6,405 bases of DNA from Chloroflexota bacterium. Its GTDB lineage: Bacteria; Chloroflexota; Limnocylindria; Limnocylindrales; CSP1-4. Every line of letters starts with the position of its first letter. The first letter of the stretch is position 1. A program made the position numbers and the translations under genes. A model generated the notes under the pieces. The model had not been told where the DNA came from. It saw nothing but the letters and a program-made list of their open reading frames with translations, and made no database searches. Positions 1-5,529 of the stretch are shown here, one piece after another. Location of the stretch: positions 1-6,405 of the forward strand of contig JANYAA010000262.1 in NCBI GenBank assembly GCA_025355255.1, in the 5' to 3' direction.

Positions 1-20
1 CCAGGTTGGGTCCAGGAGGG

Positions 21-40
21 CTGCACGGGACTGCACGGGC
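21..40. repeat. 10-bp tandem direct repeat
   Basis: Two adjacent copies of CTGCACGGGA / CTGCACGGGC, identical at 9 of 10 positions. They lie between a perfect Shine-Dalgarno-like AGGAGG (14-19) and the first ATG of the small ORF at 43. Bases 1-20 before them are also weakly repetitive (CCAGGTTGGG, then CCAGGAGGG). Two copies may be a chance duplication or replication slippage; no function is shown. Confidence 0.6.
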
Positions 41-42
41 TT

Positions 43-285
43 ATGGTGCGCCGCCCGGCGACCCTTGACGAGGGCGCTGTGCCGAGTACCTTGGTGTCTG
101 GCGTCCCGCCATGGGGATCCCTGATGTCGCCATTGGGTAGAGAGCGGGCGGCAAGCGGCCGGCCGACAACTCGTGACTGGGTCCGCGGATGGGTGGCCGT
201 CCTGGGCGTCGTTGCGGCCGCGATCGGCGCGCTGCTCATCTTCGCAGCGTCGGTCGCCTGCGGGTGCACGAGGCCTCCCGCCTGA
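43..285 (+). CDS. possible small single-pass membrane protein
   Basis: An 80-residue reading frame of unrecognised family. Residues about 51-73 (from GWVAVLGVV to the ASVACGC end) form one convincing hydrophobic helix. It is preceded by an Arg-rich stretch and followed by a short C-x-C-containing tail, which suggests N-in/C-out topology. The N-terminal 45 residues are low in complexity and look poorly conserved, so the real start may be ATG 124 (53 residues), which has a weak GGGGAT at 114-119 just upstream. ATG 43 has a perfect AGGAGG at 14-19, but 23 nt away, which is too far for normal initiation. The stop lies 18 bp from the convergent stop of ybaK. Codon bias is good only in the helix region. 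It may not be a real gene; the membrane helix is the only positive evidence. Confidence 0.35.
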   Translation: MVRRPATLDEGAVPSTLVSGVPPWGSLMSPLGRERAASGRPTTRDWVRGWVAVLGVVAAAIGALLIFAASVACGCTRPPA

Positions 286-303
286 CCTGCGCAAGCCAGC
301 CTG

Positions 304-813
304 CTAACTGCGCCGGGCGATCGGAGCCGACACGCCCGCCGTGAGCGCGAGGAGGTCGGCCGCTGCCAGCTCGATCTCCAGCCCGCGCCGTCCCGCTGAC
401 ACGTGGATGGTTGCGTGGGCCGACGCCGACACGTCCAGCGCCGTGGGCAAGGGCCGCCGTGTGCCCAGCGGGCTGATCCCGCCCAGCACGTACCCCGTGG
501 CGCGCTCGGCGTCGGCCGGGGGCGCAATAGCCGCCCTGCGCCCATCCAGCGCATCGGCCACGGCCTTGAGGTCCACCTCTGCATCGGCCGGGACAATCGC
601 AAGGCCAAGCCGGGCGTCAACGGCCACCACGATGGTCTTGAACACCCGGCCGGGCTCGATTCCCAGCGCGTGAACCGCCTCCAGCGCATACCCGCGGCCA
701 CCCGCGCGCAGCGAGGCGCGCTCGTCGTGCGCGTACTCGTGGACCGTGTGCGCGATGCCGGCCCGCTTTGCGGCATCGGTTGCGCGAGTGCCCTGTGCGC
801 CCATCGGCCCCAT
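304..813 (-). CDS. ybaK: YbaK/EbsC-family Cys-tRNA(Pro) deacylase
   Basis: A 169-residue protein covering a complete YbaK domain, the usual length for the family. Family role: a cytoplasmic trans-editing enzyme that hydrolyses cysteine from tRNA(Pro) mischarged by prolyl-tRNA synthetase. Visible signatures are the FKTIVV segment with the conserved lysine (Lys59), the TGYVLGGISPLG block at 106-117 and the SAGRRGLEIEL strand at 139-149. The start is ATG at 811-813, with GGAG 11 nt upstream; a second ATG three codons in (804) is possible. The frame stays open far upstream, antisense to the helicase, but that extension has no recognisable domain and is not counted. It is divergent from the helicase gene across 138 bp and convergent with the small ORF. 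The family call is firm. The exact editing substrate could differ, since related YbaK-like and ProX-like proteins edit other mischarged tRNAs. Confidence 0.93.
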   Translation of the reverse strand: MGPMGAQGTRATDAAKRAGIAHTVHEYAHDERASLRAGGRGYALEAVHALGIEPGRVFKTIVVAVDARLGLAIVPADAEVDLKAVADALDGRRAAIAPPADAERATGYVLGGISPLGTRRPLPTALDVSASAHATIHVSAGRRGLEIELAAADLLALTAGVSAPIARRS

Positions 814-820
814 TGTCGGG

Positions 821-826
821 TATGCT
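821..826 (+). promoter_or_regulatory. candidate -10 element (TATGCT) for the helicase gene
   Basis: TATGCT preceded by GGG in the divergent spacer matches a sigma-70-like -10 at four of six positions. No convincing -35 is seen at 16-18 bp spacing. If used, transcription would begin near 833 and give a 5' leader of about 120 nt before the GTG at 952. Long leaders are common on RNA helicase genes, but nothing else supports this site. Confidence 0.25.
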
Positions 827-891
827 CCGGCACATCTGGTGGCCGCAGCAACCACGGAAACAGGCTGCACCAGACACGCCCAAATCCCGAT

Positions 892-905
892 CGCGCACGT
901 GCGCG
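892..905. promoter_or_regulatory. 14-bp perfect palindrome in the helicase leader
   Basis: CGCGCACGTGCGCG is a perfect palindrome with no central spacer and a CACGTG core, centred about 53 bp before the helicase GTG start in the 138-bp divergent spacer. It could be an operator for a dimeric regulator, or a short hairpin in the helicase leader. High GC content makes chance palindromes more common, so function is inferred only from position and perfection. Confidence 0.35.
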
Positions 906-935
906 CGGCGCCCGTCCAATCCGCGGAGCGCCCCC

Positions 936-940
936 GGAGA
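936..940 (+). promoter_or_regulatory. ribosome binding site that decides the helicase GTG start
   Basis: GGAGA sits 11 nt before GTG 952. The frame is open upstream for another 183 codons without a family match, so this site, together with the position of the helicase Q-motif phenylalanine at residue 3, fixes the start at 952 rather than at an upstream ATG. Confidence 0.55.
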
Positions 941-951
941 CATCGACCATC

Positions 952-2187
952 GTGCAATTCGCTGACCTGGGCCTCTCGCCCGTCCTCCTCAAGACCGTCA
1001 AGGAGGAGGGCTACACGGAGCCCACGCCCATCCAGGAACGGGCGATCCCCATCGTCCTCGAGGGCAAGGATGTCCTCGCCGCAGCGCAGACCGGCACCGG
1101 CAAGACGGCCGCGTTCACGCTGCCCATCCTGGACCGCTTGGCGCCCCAAGCCAACACCAGCTTCTCGCCCGCGCGCCACCCCGTGCGCTGCCTCGTCCTG
1201 ACGCCAACGCGGGAGCTTGCGGTGCAGGTCGCGGAGGCGATGAAGACGTATAGCCGCCTTGTGCCGCTCCGTGCCGCCGTAGTCTACGGCGGCGTGCCGC
1301 TTGACCCGCAGATCAAGGAGCTCCTGGCGGGCGTGGAGATCCTCGTGGCCACGCCGGGCCGGCTGCTGGACCTCGTGGGCCAGCGCGCCGCCAACCTGAC
1401 CCAAGTGGAGATCCTGGTCCTTGACGAAGCGGACCGGATGCTCGACATGGGCTTCATGCCCGACATCCGCCGGATCCTGGACCTGCTGCCCAACCGCAAG
1501 CAGACGCTGCTGTTCTCGGCCACGTTCTCCGACGACATCAAGCGCCTTGCGGGCTCCATCCTCAACAACCCGATCACCATCGAGATCGCCCGCCACGGCA
1601 CAGCCGCCGAGTCGGTTCGCCAGCTGGTCTACCCGGTGGACCGGGACCGCAAAGAGGAGCTGCTCGCCCACCTCATCGTAGAGGGCGACTGGCACCAGGT
1701 CTTGGTGTTCACACGGACCAAGCTGGCCGCGTCGCGCCTCGCGTCGTGGCTAGACCGCCATGGCGTGGCCGCAACGGCCATCCACTCGGACCGCGCCCAG
1801 TCAGACCGGACGAAGGCGCTTGACGGGTTCAAGGCGGGCGAGATCCGCGTGCTGGTTGCAACCGATGTGGCCGCCCGCGGTCTGGACATCGATGCGCTGC
1901 CGCACGTGGTGAACTACGAGCTGCCCTGGAACCCCGAGGACTACGTGCACCGCATCGGCCGCACGGGCCGGGCCGGCGCCACGGGCGACGCGATCAGCCT
2001 GGTCACCGTTGACGAGGCGGACCTGCTCCGCGGCGTCCAGCGGCTGATCCAGGAGGCCATACCCTGGGAAGTCGCTGACGGCTTCACGCCGCGCCGCGCG
2101 GAAGCGCAGCCGCTGCGCGGACCGCGTGCTGCGGGCGGATCCTCGTCGGGCAGTTCCGGGAGCTACAGCCGGGCGCGCCGCCGCTAG
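952..2187 (+). CDS. rhlE: DEAD-box ATP-dependent RNA helicase, RhlE-like
   Basis: A 411-residue protein with every superfamily 2 DEAD-box motif in order: Q motif with Phe3 and Gln28; motif I AQTGTGKT at 45-52; Ia PTRELA at 85-90; GG at 113-114; Ib TPGR at 134-137; II DEAD at 158-161; III SAT at 189-191; IV VFTRTK at 252-257; V ATDVAARGLDI at 303-313; VI HRIGRTGRAG at 333-342. Family role: ATP-driven unwinding of short RNA duplexes in ribosome assembly, mRNA decay and cold adaptation. The FADLGLSP opening and TPIQ..AIP context resemble RhlE. The tail after about 385 is short and rich in Gly, Ser and Arg, ending SRARRR, and probably binds RNA without sequence specificity. The start is GTG. The catalytic core is complete, so an active enzyme is expected. 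The stop shares a CTAG with the convergent hydrolase stop. Confidence 0.95.
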   Translation: MQFADLGLSPVLLKTVKEEGYTEPTPIQERAIPIVLEGKDVLAAAQTGTGKTAAFTLPILDRLAPQANTSFSPARHPVRCLVLTPTRELAVQVAEAMKTYSRLVPLRAAVVYGGVPLDPQIKELLAGVEILVATPGRLLDLVGQRAANLTQVEILVLDEADRMLDMGFMPDIRRILDLLPNRKQTLLFSATFSDDIKRLAGSILNNPITIEIARHGTAAESVRQLVYPVDRDRKEELLAHLIVEGDWHQVLVFTRTKLAASRLASWLDRHGVAATAIHSDRAQSDRTKALDGFKAGEIRVLVATDVAARGLDIDALPHVVNYELPWNPEDYVHRIGRTGRAGATGDAISLVTVDEADLLRGVQRLIQEAIPWEVADGFTPRRAEAQPLRGPRAAGGSSSGSSGSYSRARRR

Positions 2188-3629
2188 TTGCGCCAGGGGC
2201 CGCTCAGGTTGCAGACCTGCACGGTGAGCAGCGGCATCTCGGCGCCGGTGGCCGTCAGCGCCCGGATCATTGCCCCCGCGATGGCTGCCGGGTCAACCTC
2301 GCTCTGATTGGTCAGCACCGCGATTGAGAGGTGCATGTCCGGCAGGTAGCGGACCACGTTGCGTGCGCCCAGATACCGGCCCGAGTGGCCAATCGCGATA
2401 TGCCCGGCAACGCTGACCGTCGAGATGCCGAGCCCGTACGTCAGGTTGGCGCCGACGGCTGCCGTGTGCGCCTCGTCGGCCTGCATCGCCGCCACCGTCG
2501 CCGGCGGCACCACGCGCCCGGAGCCCAGCGCGTTCATCCAGCGTGCGGTGTCAAGCGCCGTGGCCGCCATGGAGCCAGCGGCGCCTGTGGAGGTCACCAC
2601 CGAGCGGAACGGCACGATATCGCCGGCGGGCGCGATGAGCTTCGCCACGGGCGGGCCGCCGTACCAGCGCAGCACATAGGAGGCCGGCAGCGGCGCGAGC
2701 GGCGTCTCATCCTGCTGGAACCAGGCGTGGGTCAGGCGCAGAGGCGTCAGGAGCCGCGCCCTGATCTCTGCCGAGGGGGCGTGTCCAGTCACAGAGCGGA
2801 TCAGCTCCCCCAACAGCAGGTAATTGGTGTTGGCATAGTCAAACGAGGTCCCGGGCACCCTGTGGTACTTGGGCACAAACGACCACGATTTGGCTGCGTC
2901 CCAGACCGCGTTGCTGTCGCCGAGGGCCGTGTCGGCGGCCTTGGTCAGGATGAAGTCGGGCAGGCCGCTGGTGTGGTCGAGCAGCATGTGGACCGTGATC
3001 CGCGAGTCCAGTCCAAACGCGGGCAGGAGCGGCGCCACCGGCGCCTCCAGCGACAGGCGTCCTTCACCGATCAGCTGCAGGATGACCGCGGCGACAAACG
3101 ACTTGGAGATGGACGCGAGCGCGAAGCCGGTCCCCGTGGTGACCGGTGTGCCGGCGGCGACATCAGCAAAGCCGGACGCGCCCGCCCAGGTGGCGCCGTT
3201 GTCCCAGACGATCGCCACCGAGACGCCGGGGACAGACGTTGCTGCTCGCAACCTGTTCAGCGACTTCGCCAGCGCCGCCGCACGGCGGGGGTCCGTCAGG
3301 GCAAGCTCGGTGACTGGCTGGGCGCTGGGGCAGCCGGGCCGGTCGGTTGCCGACCCGACGGCGGGGTTGCCGGTGGCGAGCGGTGTGGACCCGCGCGTTG
3401 GGACGCCCGACTGCGCCGCGCTGGCGACCACGCTCGCCACTGGCGTCGCCGGGCTGGACGTGGCGCCGGCGGGACCCGCAAGGGCGCCCAGGGGCAGCAT
3501 CCCGCTGCTGGCAGCACCCCAAATCGCAATGGCCAAAGCCGCCAAGGCCAAGAGCGCAGCCGCGAGTCTCCGAGGCCAGCGCCGCCGACGGCGCGGCAGA
3601 GCGTACATCCGGATCCGCTGATCCCACAT
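2184..3629 (-). CDS. serine hydrolase, class C beta-lactamase/DD-peptidase fold (PF00144), N-terminally anchored or secreted
   Basis: A 481-residue protein. The N-terminus has a poly-Arg cluster (13-21) and one hydrophobic helix (about 22-45), acting as a membrane anchor or uncleaved signal; no lipobox is seen. A Ser/Thr/Ala/Pro-rich spacer runs to about 105, and the rest is the catalytic domain. Catalytic signatures are SISK at 173-176 (nucleophile Ser173, Lys176), YAN at 265-267 and HSG at 415-417, plus the DHTSGLPD block at 218-225. This family includes D-aminopeptidases, esterases, DD-carboxypeptidases and AmpC enzymes; the substrate cannot be told and antibiotic resistance should not be assumed. 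The only two cysteines, Cys100 and Cys473, flank the domain and could form a disulfide outside the cell. ATG 3629 is chosen, but ATG 3608 (residue 8) is equally possible since neither has a Shine-Dalgarno. It is divergent from the greA fusion and convergent with the helicase. Confidence 0.92.
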   Translation of the reverse strand: MWDQRIRMYALPRRRRRWPRRLAAALLALAALAIAIWGAASSGMLPLGALAGPAGATSSPATPVASVVASAAQSGVPTRGSTPLATGNPAVGSATDRPGCPSAQPVTELALTDPRRAAALAKSLNRLRAATSVPGVSVAIVWDNGATWAGASGFADVAAGTPVTTGTGFALASISKSFVAAVILQLIGEGRLSLEAPVAPLLPAFGLDSRITVHMLLDHTSGLPDFILTKAADTALGDSNAVWDAAKSWSFVPKYHRVPGTSFDYANTNYLLLGELIRSVTGHAPSAEIRARLLTPLRLTHAWFQQDETPLAPLPASYVLRWYGGPPVAKLIAPAGDIVPFRSVVTSTGAAGSMAATALDTARWMNALGSGRVVPPATVAAMQADEAHTAAVGANLTYGLGISTVSVAGHIAIGHSGRYLGARNVVRYLPDMHLSIAVLTNQSEVDPAAIAGAMIRALTATGAEMPLLTVQVCNLSGPWRN

Positions 3630-3636
3630 GCGTGCG

Positions 3637-3642
3637 ACGATA
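3637..3642 (-). promoter_or_regulatory. candidate -10 element for a leaderless hydrolase transcript
   Basis: Read on the minus strand this is TATCGT, fitting TAnnnT, and it ends 7 nt before the hydrolase ATG (3629). There is no Shine-Dalgarno before that ATG. The spacing would place the transcription start at or very near the A of ATG. No good -35 is visible. Confidence 0.3.
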
Positions 3643-3652
3643 CAGCCTGTGC

Positions 3653-3672
3653 GGCCCCCAGTTGGTGGGGCC
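3653..3672. promoter_or_regulatory. GC-rich inverted repeat between divergent genes
   Basis: GGCCCC (3653-3658) and GGGGCC (3667-3672) are perfect 6-bp inverted arms with an 8-nt spacer, placed in the 77-bp spacer between the divergent hydrolase and greA fusion genes. It lies about 24-43 bp upstream of the hydrolase start, the -35 region of a leaderless promoter there, and about 35 bp before the greA fusion start. An operator is possible, but simple GC-rich arms arise easily by chance. Confidence 0.25.
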
Positions 3673-3693
3673 CCGGCTCCCGCAACGCAAGCC

Positions 3694-3698
3694 AGGTG
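3694..3698 (+). promoter_or_regulatory. ribosome binding site that decides the start of the GreA fusion
   Basis: AGGTG lies 8 nt before ATG 3707. The frame is open 120 codons further upstream, antisense to the hydrolase, so this site and the sudden change to protein-like sequence at MPDDRSAP fix the start. By contrast, the internal ATG 4466 at the beginning of the GreA domain has only a distant AGGG (4449-4452), which favours one long protein. Confidence 0.55.
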
Positions 3699-3706
3699 CC
3701 ATACCC

Positions 3707-4924
3707 ATGCCCGACGACCGAAGCGCCCCCGCCCTCCTTCGCGCAGTGGGCCTCATGCCCGACGGACCTGTCGCATGGGGCCGGCCTGCCCGCAATGGCG
3801 GCAGGGGCGTCTACATCGTCGAGTTCGCCGAACCGGTTGAGCGGGTCCACCTCGACCTTTCAAAGATTGGCAAATGGCTTGAGCATGTGCCCGATCTTCG
3901 CCTTGACGGGGTGCGGCCGACATCGCGTGATCTGCTCGCGCGGATGGTCTCGTTCTGGCTGCCAACGCAGCAGGTCGTCTACATCGGCGGCGAGACAAAG
4001 TCGATCGGCGGGCGGCTGAACGCCATCGCCAAGACGGTGCCGGGCGAACGCAAGCCATCCTCGGCAGCACTCTGGCTCCACTTTCTCCACGACACCATCG
4101 GCGTCCGAACCTGGTGGGCCGAGACCAACGCGCCCGAGGAAACGGAGCTGATGCTGCTTGAGGCGTTCGCGGAAGGCGTGCCGGACGGCGACCGAGGAGC
4201 CCTTCCCGACCCGAAGGTGGTGCTCCCGTGGGCGGTCTTGCGCAGCCCCGACGGGACACGCAAGGTCACCGGCATCACCAACCCGCTCCTGCCCGAGGTC
4301 AAGGCGCCTGCGCCCAAGGCCGTCACGCGCATCGTGAAGCTACCCCCGGCCGAGGCCGACGGCGCGCGCGATGAGGCGAAGCGCGGCCGCCGACCTGCGC
4401 CCGGACGTGGCACCGGACGGATTGCATCGGCCGCCGCCTATGCCGCCCAGGGCTCGCCGCGCAAGATGGTGGAGCCTGTCTACCTGTCGCCTGAAGGCTT
4501 TGCCCGCATGCAGGACGAGCTCAACACGCTCATGGCGGAGCGGCCCGGGGTCATCAAGCGCATCGCCACCGCGCGTGAGCACGGCGACCTCAAGGAGAAC
4601 TCCGAGTACCACGCAGCACGCGAGGAGCAGGGGTTTCTGGAGGGGCGCATCAATGCGCTGCAGGCGAAGCTGAAGGTGGCGGTGGTTGTGGCGCCGACAG
4701 TCCGCGGCGTGGGCATCGAGACCGGATCCAAGGTGCGCGTGGAGCATGACGGCGAGGAGCAGGTGGTGACCATCGTGAGCCCCGCCGAGGCCAACATCCG
4801 CCACGGCAGGATCTCCAACTCCTCACCAGTTGGCGGGGCGCTGATCGGGCGCAAGGTGGGCGACGAGGTGGAGATCATCACGCCGGCGGGGCGGCTCTCC
4901 TACACGATCCTCGAGGTCGACTGA
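3707..4924 (+). CDS. greA: GIY-YIG-like domain fused to transcription elongation factor GreA
   Basis: A 405-residue protein in three parts. Residues about 254-405 are a complete GreA. Its coiled-coil opens with VEPVYLSPEGFARMQDEL, and the tip loop GDLKENSEYHAA carries the acidic pair Asp294 and Glu297, which in GreA coordinate the metal for transcript cleavage. The C-terminal FKBP-like domain has the ISNSSPVGGALIG block at 369-381. Family role: rescue of backtracked RNA polymerase through its secondary channel. Residues about 196-253 are an Ala/Pro/Arg/Lys-rich linker, probably disordered. Residues 1-195 resemble a GIY-YIG nuclease-like domain: GVYIV at 34-38, VVYIGGETKSIGGRL at 90-104 with Arg103, and a helix with PEETELMLLEAF whose Glu147 could be catalytic. 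About 55 residues separate GVY from YIG, much more than in UvrC. The frame is unbroken with no stop in the linker. The GreA assignment is sure; the N-terminal domain assignment is moderate, and its activity is unknown. Confidence 0.9.
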   Translation: MPDDRSAPALLRAVGLMPDGPVAWGRPARNGGRGVYIVEFAEPVERVHLDLSKIGKWLEHVPDLRLDGVRPTSRDLLARMVSFWLPTQQVVYIGGETKSIGGRLNAIAKTVPGERKPSSAALWLHFLHDTIGVRTWWAETNAPEETELMLLEAFAEGVPDGDRGALPDPKVVLPWAVLRSPDGTRKVTGITNPLLPEVKAPAPKAVTRIVKLPPAEADGARDEAKRGRRPAPGRGTGRIASAAAYAAQGSPRKMVEPVYLSPEGFARMQDELNTLMAERPGVIKRIATAREHGDLKENSEYHAAREEQGFLEGRINALQAKLKVAVVVAPTVRGVGIETGSKVRVEHDGEEQVVTIVSPAEANIRHGRISNSSPVGGALIGRKVGDEVEIITPAGRLSYTILEVD

Positions 4925-5508
4925 GGCTCTGTCTGCACTTCGGCCCAGCGGAAGCAGCGTGTCTCATGGTCGTTGACGAGGCCCGCTGACTGCAGCAGCG
5001 CATACACGATCGTCGGGCCGACAAAGCGGAAGCCGCGTGCCCGGAGGTCTCTGCTGATGGCGCGCGACAGGTCCGTTTCGGCCGGGATCTCGCCCAGCGC
5101 GCCAAACTGGTTCACGATCTGCTTGCCGCCCGTGAACGACCAGAGGTGGTCCACAAGATTTGCGCCCGCGGCATGCAGGGCCAGCACCCTCCGGGCGCTG
5201 TCGATGGCCGATGTCACCTTGAGCCGGTTGCGCACAATCCCCGGATCGACCAAGAGGCGAGCCACGTCGGCATCGTCAAAGGCCGCCACCTTCGCCACGT
5301 CGAAACCCGCAAACGCGCGGCGGTAGCCCTCGCGCTTGTGCAGGATCGTGGACCACGAAAGCCCCGCCTGCGCTCCCTCGAGAACCAGAAGCTCAAACAG
5401 GTGGCACTCCTCGCGGACGGGGACGCCCCACTCGAGGTCGTGGTAAGCACGGTACGCGGGGTCCGGCTGATCACCCCAGGCGCAGCGCGGGCGGTCATCG
5501 CTGGACAT
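4900..5508 (-). CDS. tag: DNA-3-methyladenine glycosylase I
   Basis: A 202-residue protein of normal Tag length. Family role: base excision repair, removing 3-methyladenine from alkylated DNA by cleaving the N-glycosidic bond. Signatures run in order: RCAWG with Cys9, YHDLEWGVP with Tyr22 and His23, LEGAQAGLSW with Glu44 and Trp52, RNRLKV, SRDLRARGFRFVGPTIVYAL, and NDHETRC with His181 and Cys185. Cys9, His23, His181 and Cys185 match the four zinc ligands of E. coli Tag, and Tyr22, Glu44 and Trp52 match its 3-methyladenine pocket (Tyr16, Glu38, Trp46), so the enzyme looks intact. ATG 5508 gives the expected N-terminus, although no Shine-Dalgarno precedes it; a GTG nine codons upstream is a weaker choice. 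The last eight codons including the stop overlap the 3' end of the convergent greA fusion by 25 bp. It lies 113 bp downstream of the permease on the same strand, with an inverted repeat between them that suggests its own promoter. Confidence 0.96.
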   Translation of the reverse strand: MSSDDRPRCAWGDQPDPAYRAYHDLEWGVPVREECHLFELLVLEGAQAGLSWSTILHKREGYRRAFAGFDVAKVAAFDDADVARLLVDPGIVRNRLKVTSAIDSARRVLALHAAGANLVDHLWSFTGGKQIVNQFGALGEIPAETDLSRAISRDLRARGFRFVGPTIVYALLQSAGLVNDHETRCFRWAEVQTEPQSTSRIV

Positions 5509-5514
5509 GTCGGG

Positions 5515-5520
5515 ATGGTA
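5515..5520 (-). promoter_or_regulatory. candidate -10 element for a leaderless tag transcript
   Basis: On the minus strand the sequence is TACCAT, fitting TAnnnT, ending 6 nt before ATG 5508. No Shine-Dalgarno precedes the ATG. The arrangement mirrors the one before the hydrolase gene. No good -35 is seen; an inverted repeat occupies that position instead. Confidence 0.33.
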
Positions 5521-5529
5521 GCCGGGCGG

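Noticed and set aside
822..965. Upstream ORF of 47 codons overlapping the helicase start
   Set aside because: It has no Shine-Dalgarno and an Arg/Pro-rich random-looking sequence, and its ATG would lie inside the candidate -10. Regulatory overlap is conceivable but unsupported.
814..1695. Long minus-strand open frame extending upstream from ybaK and antisense to the helicase
   Set aside because: It has no family signature, its composition (rich in Arg, Asp, Glu, His) is typical of the antisense of a GC-rich gene, and ybaK has a good start at 813.
2205..2219. Hairpin CAGGT-TGCAG-ACCTG after the helicase stop as a terminator
   Set aside because: The stem is only 5 bp, no T-tract follows, and it lies inside the hydrolase coding sequence.
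2184..3629. Antibiotic resistance beta-lactamase
   Set aside because: The three catalytic motifs define only the broad PF00144 fold. The anchored, spacer-containing architecture and lack of an ampR-like neighbour fit a peptidase or esterase as well or better.
3347..3706. 120-codon N-terminal extension of the GreA fusion
   Set aside because: It is antisense to the hydrolase N-terminus, has low-complexity Arg/Pro/Ala composition, and a Shine-Dalgarno supports the start at 3707.
2331..4019. 562-codon plus-strand open frame opposite the hydrolase
   Set aside because: Arg/Gly/His-rich antisense shadow. The real signal here is the hydrolase with SxxK, YxN and HxG motifs on the other strand.
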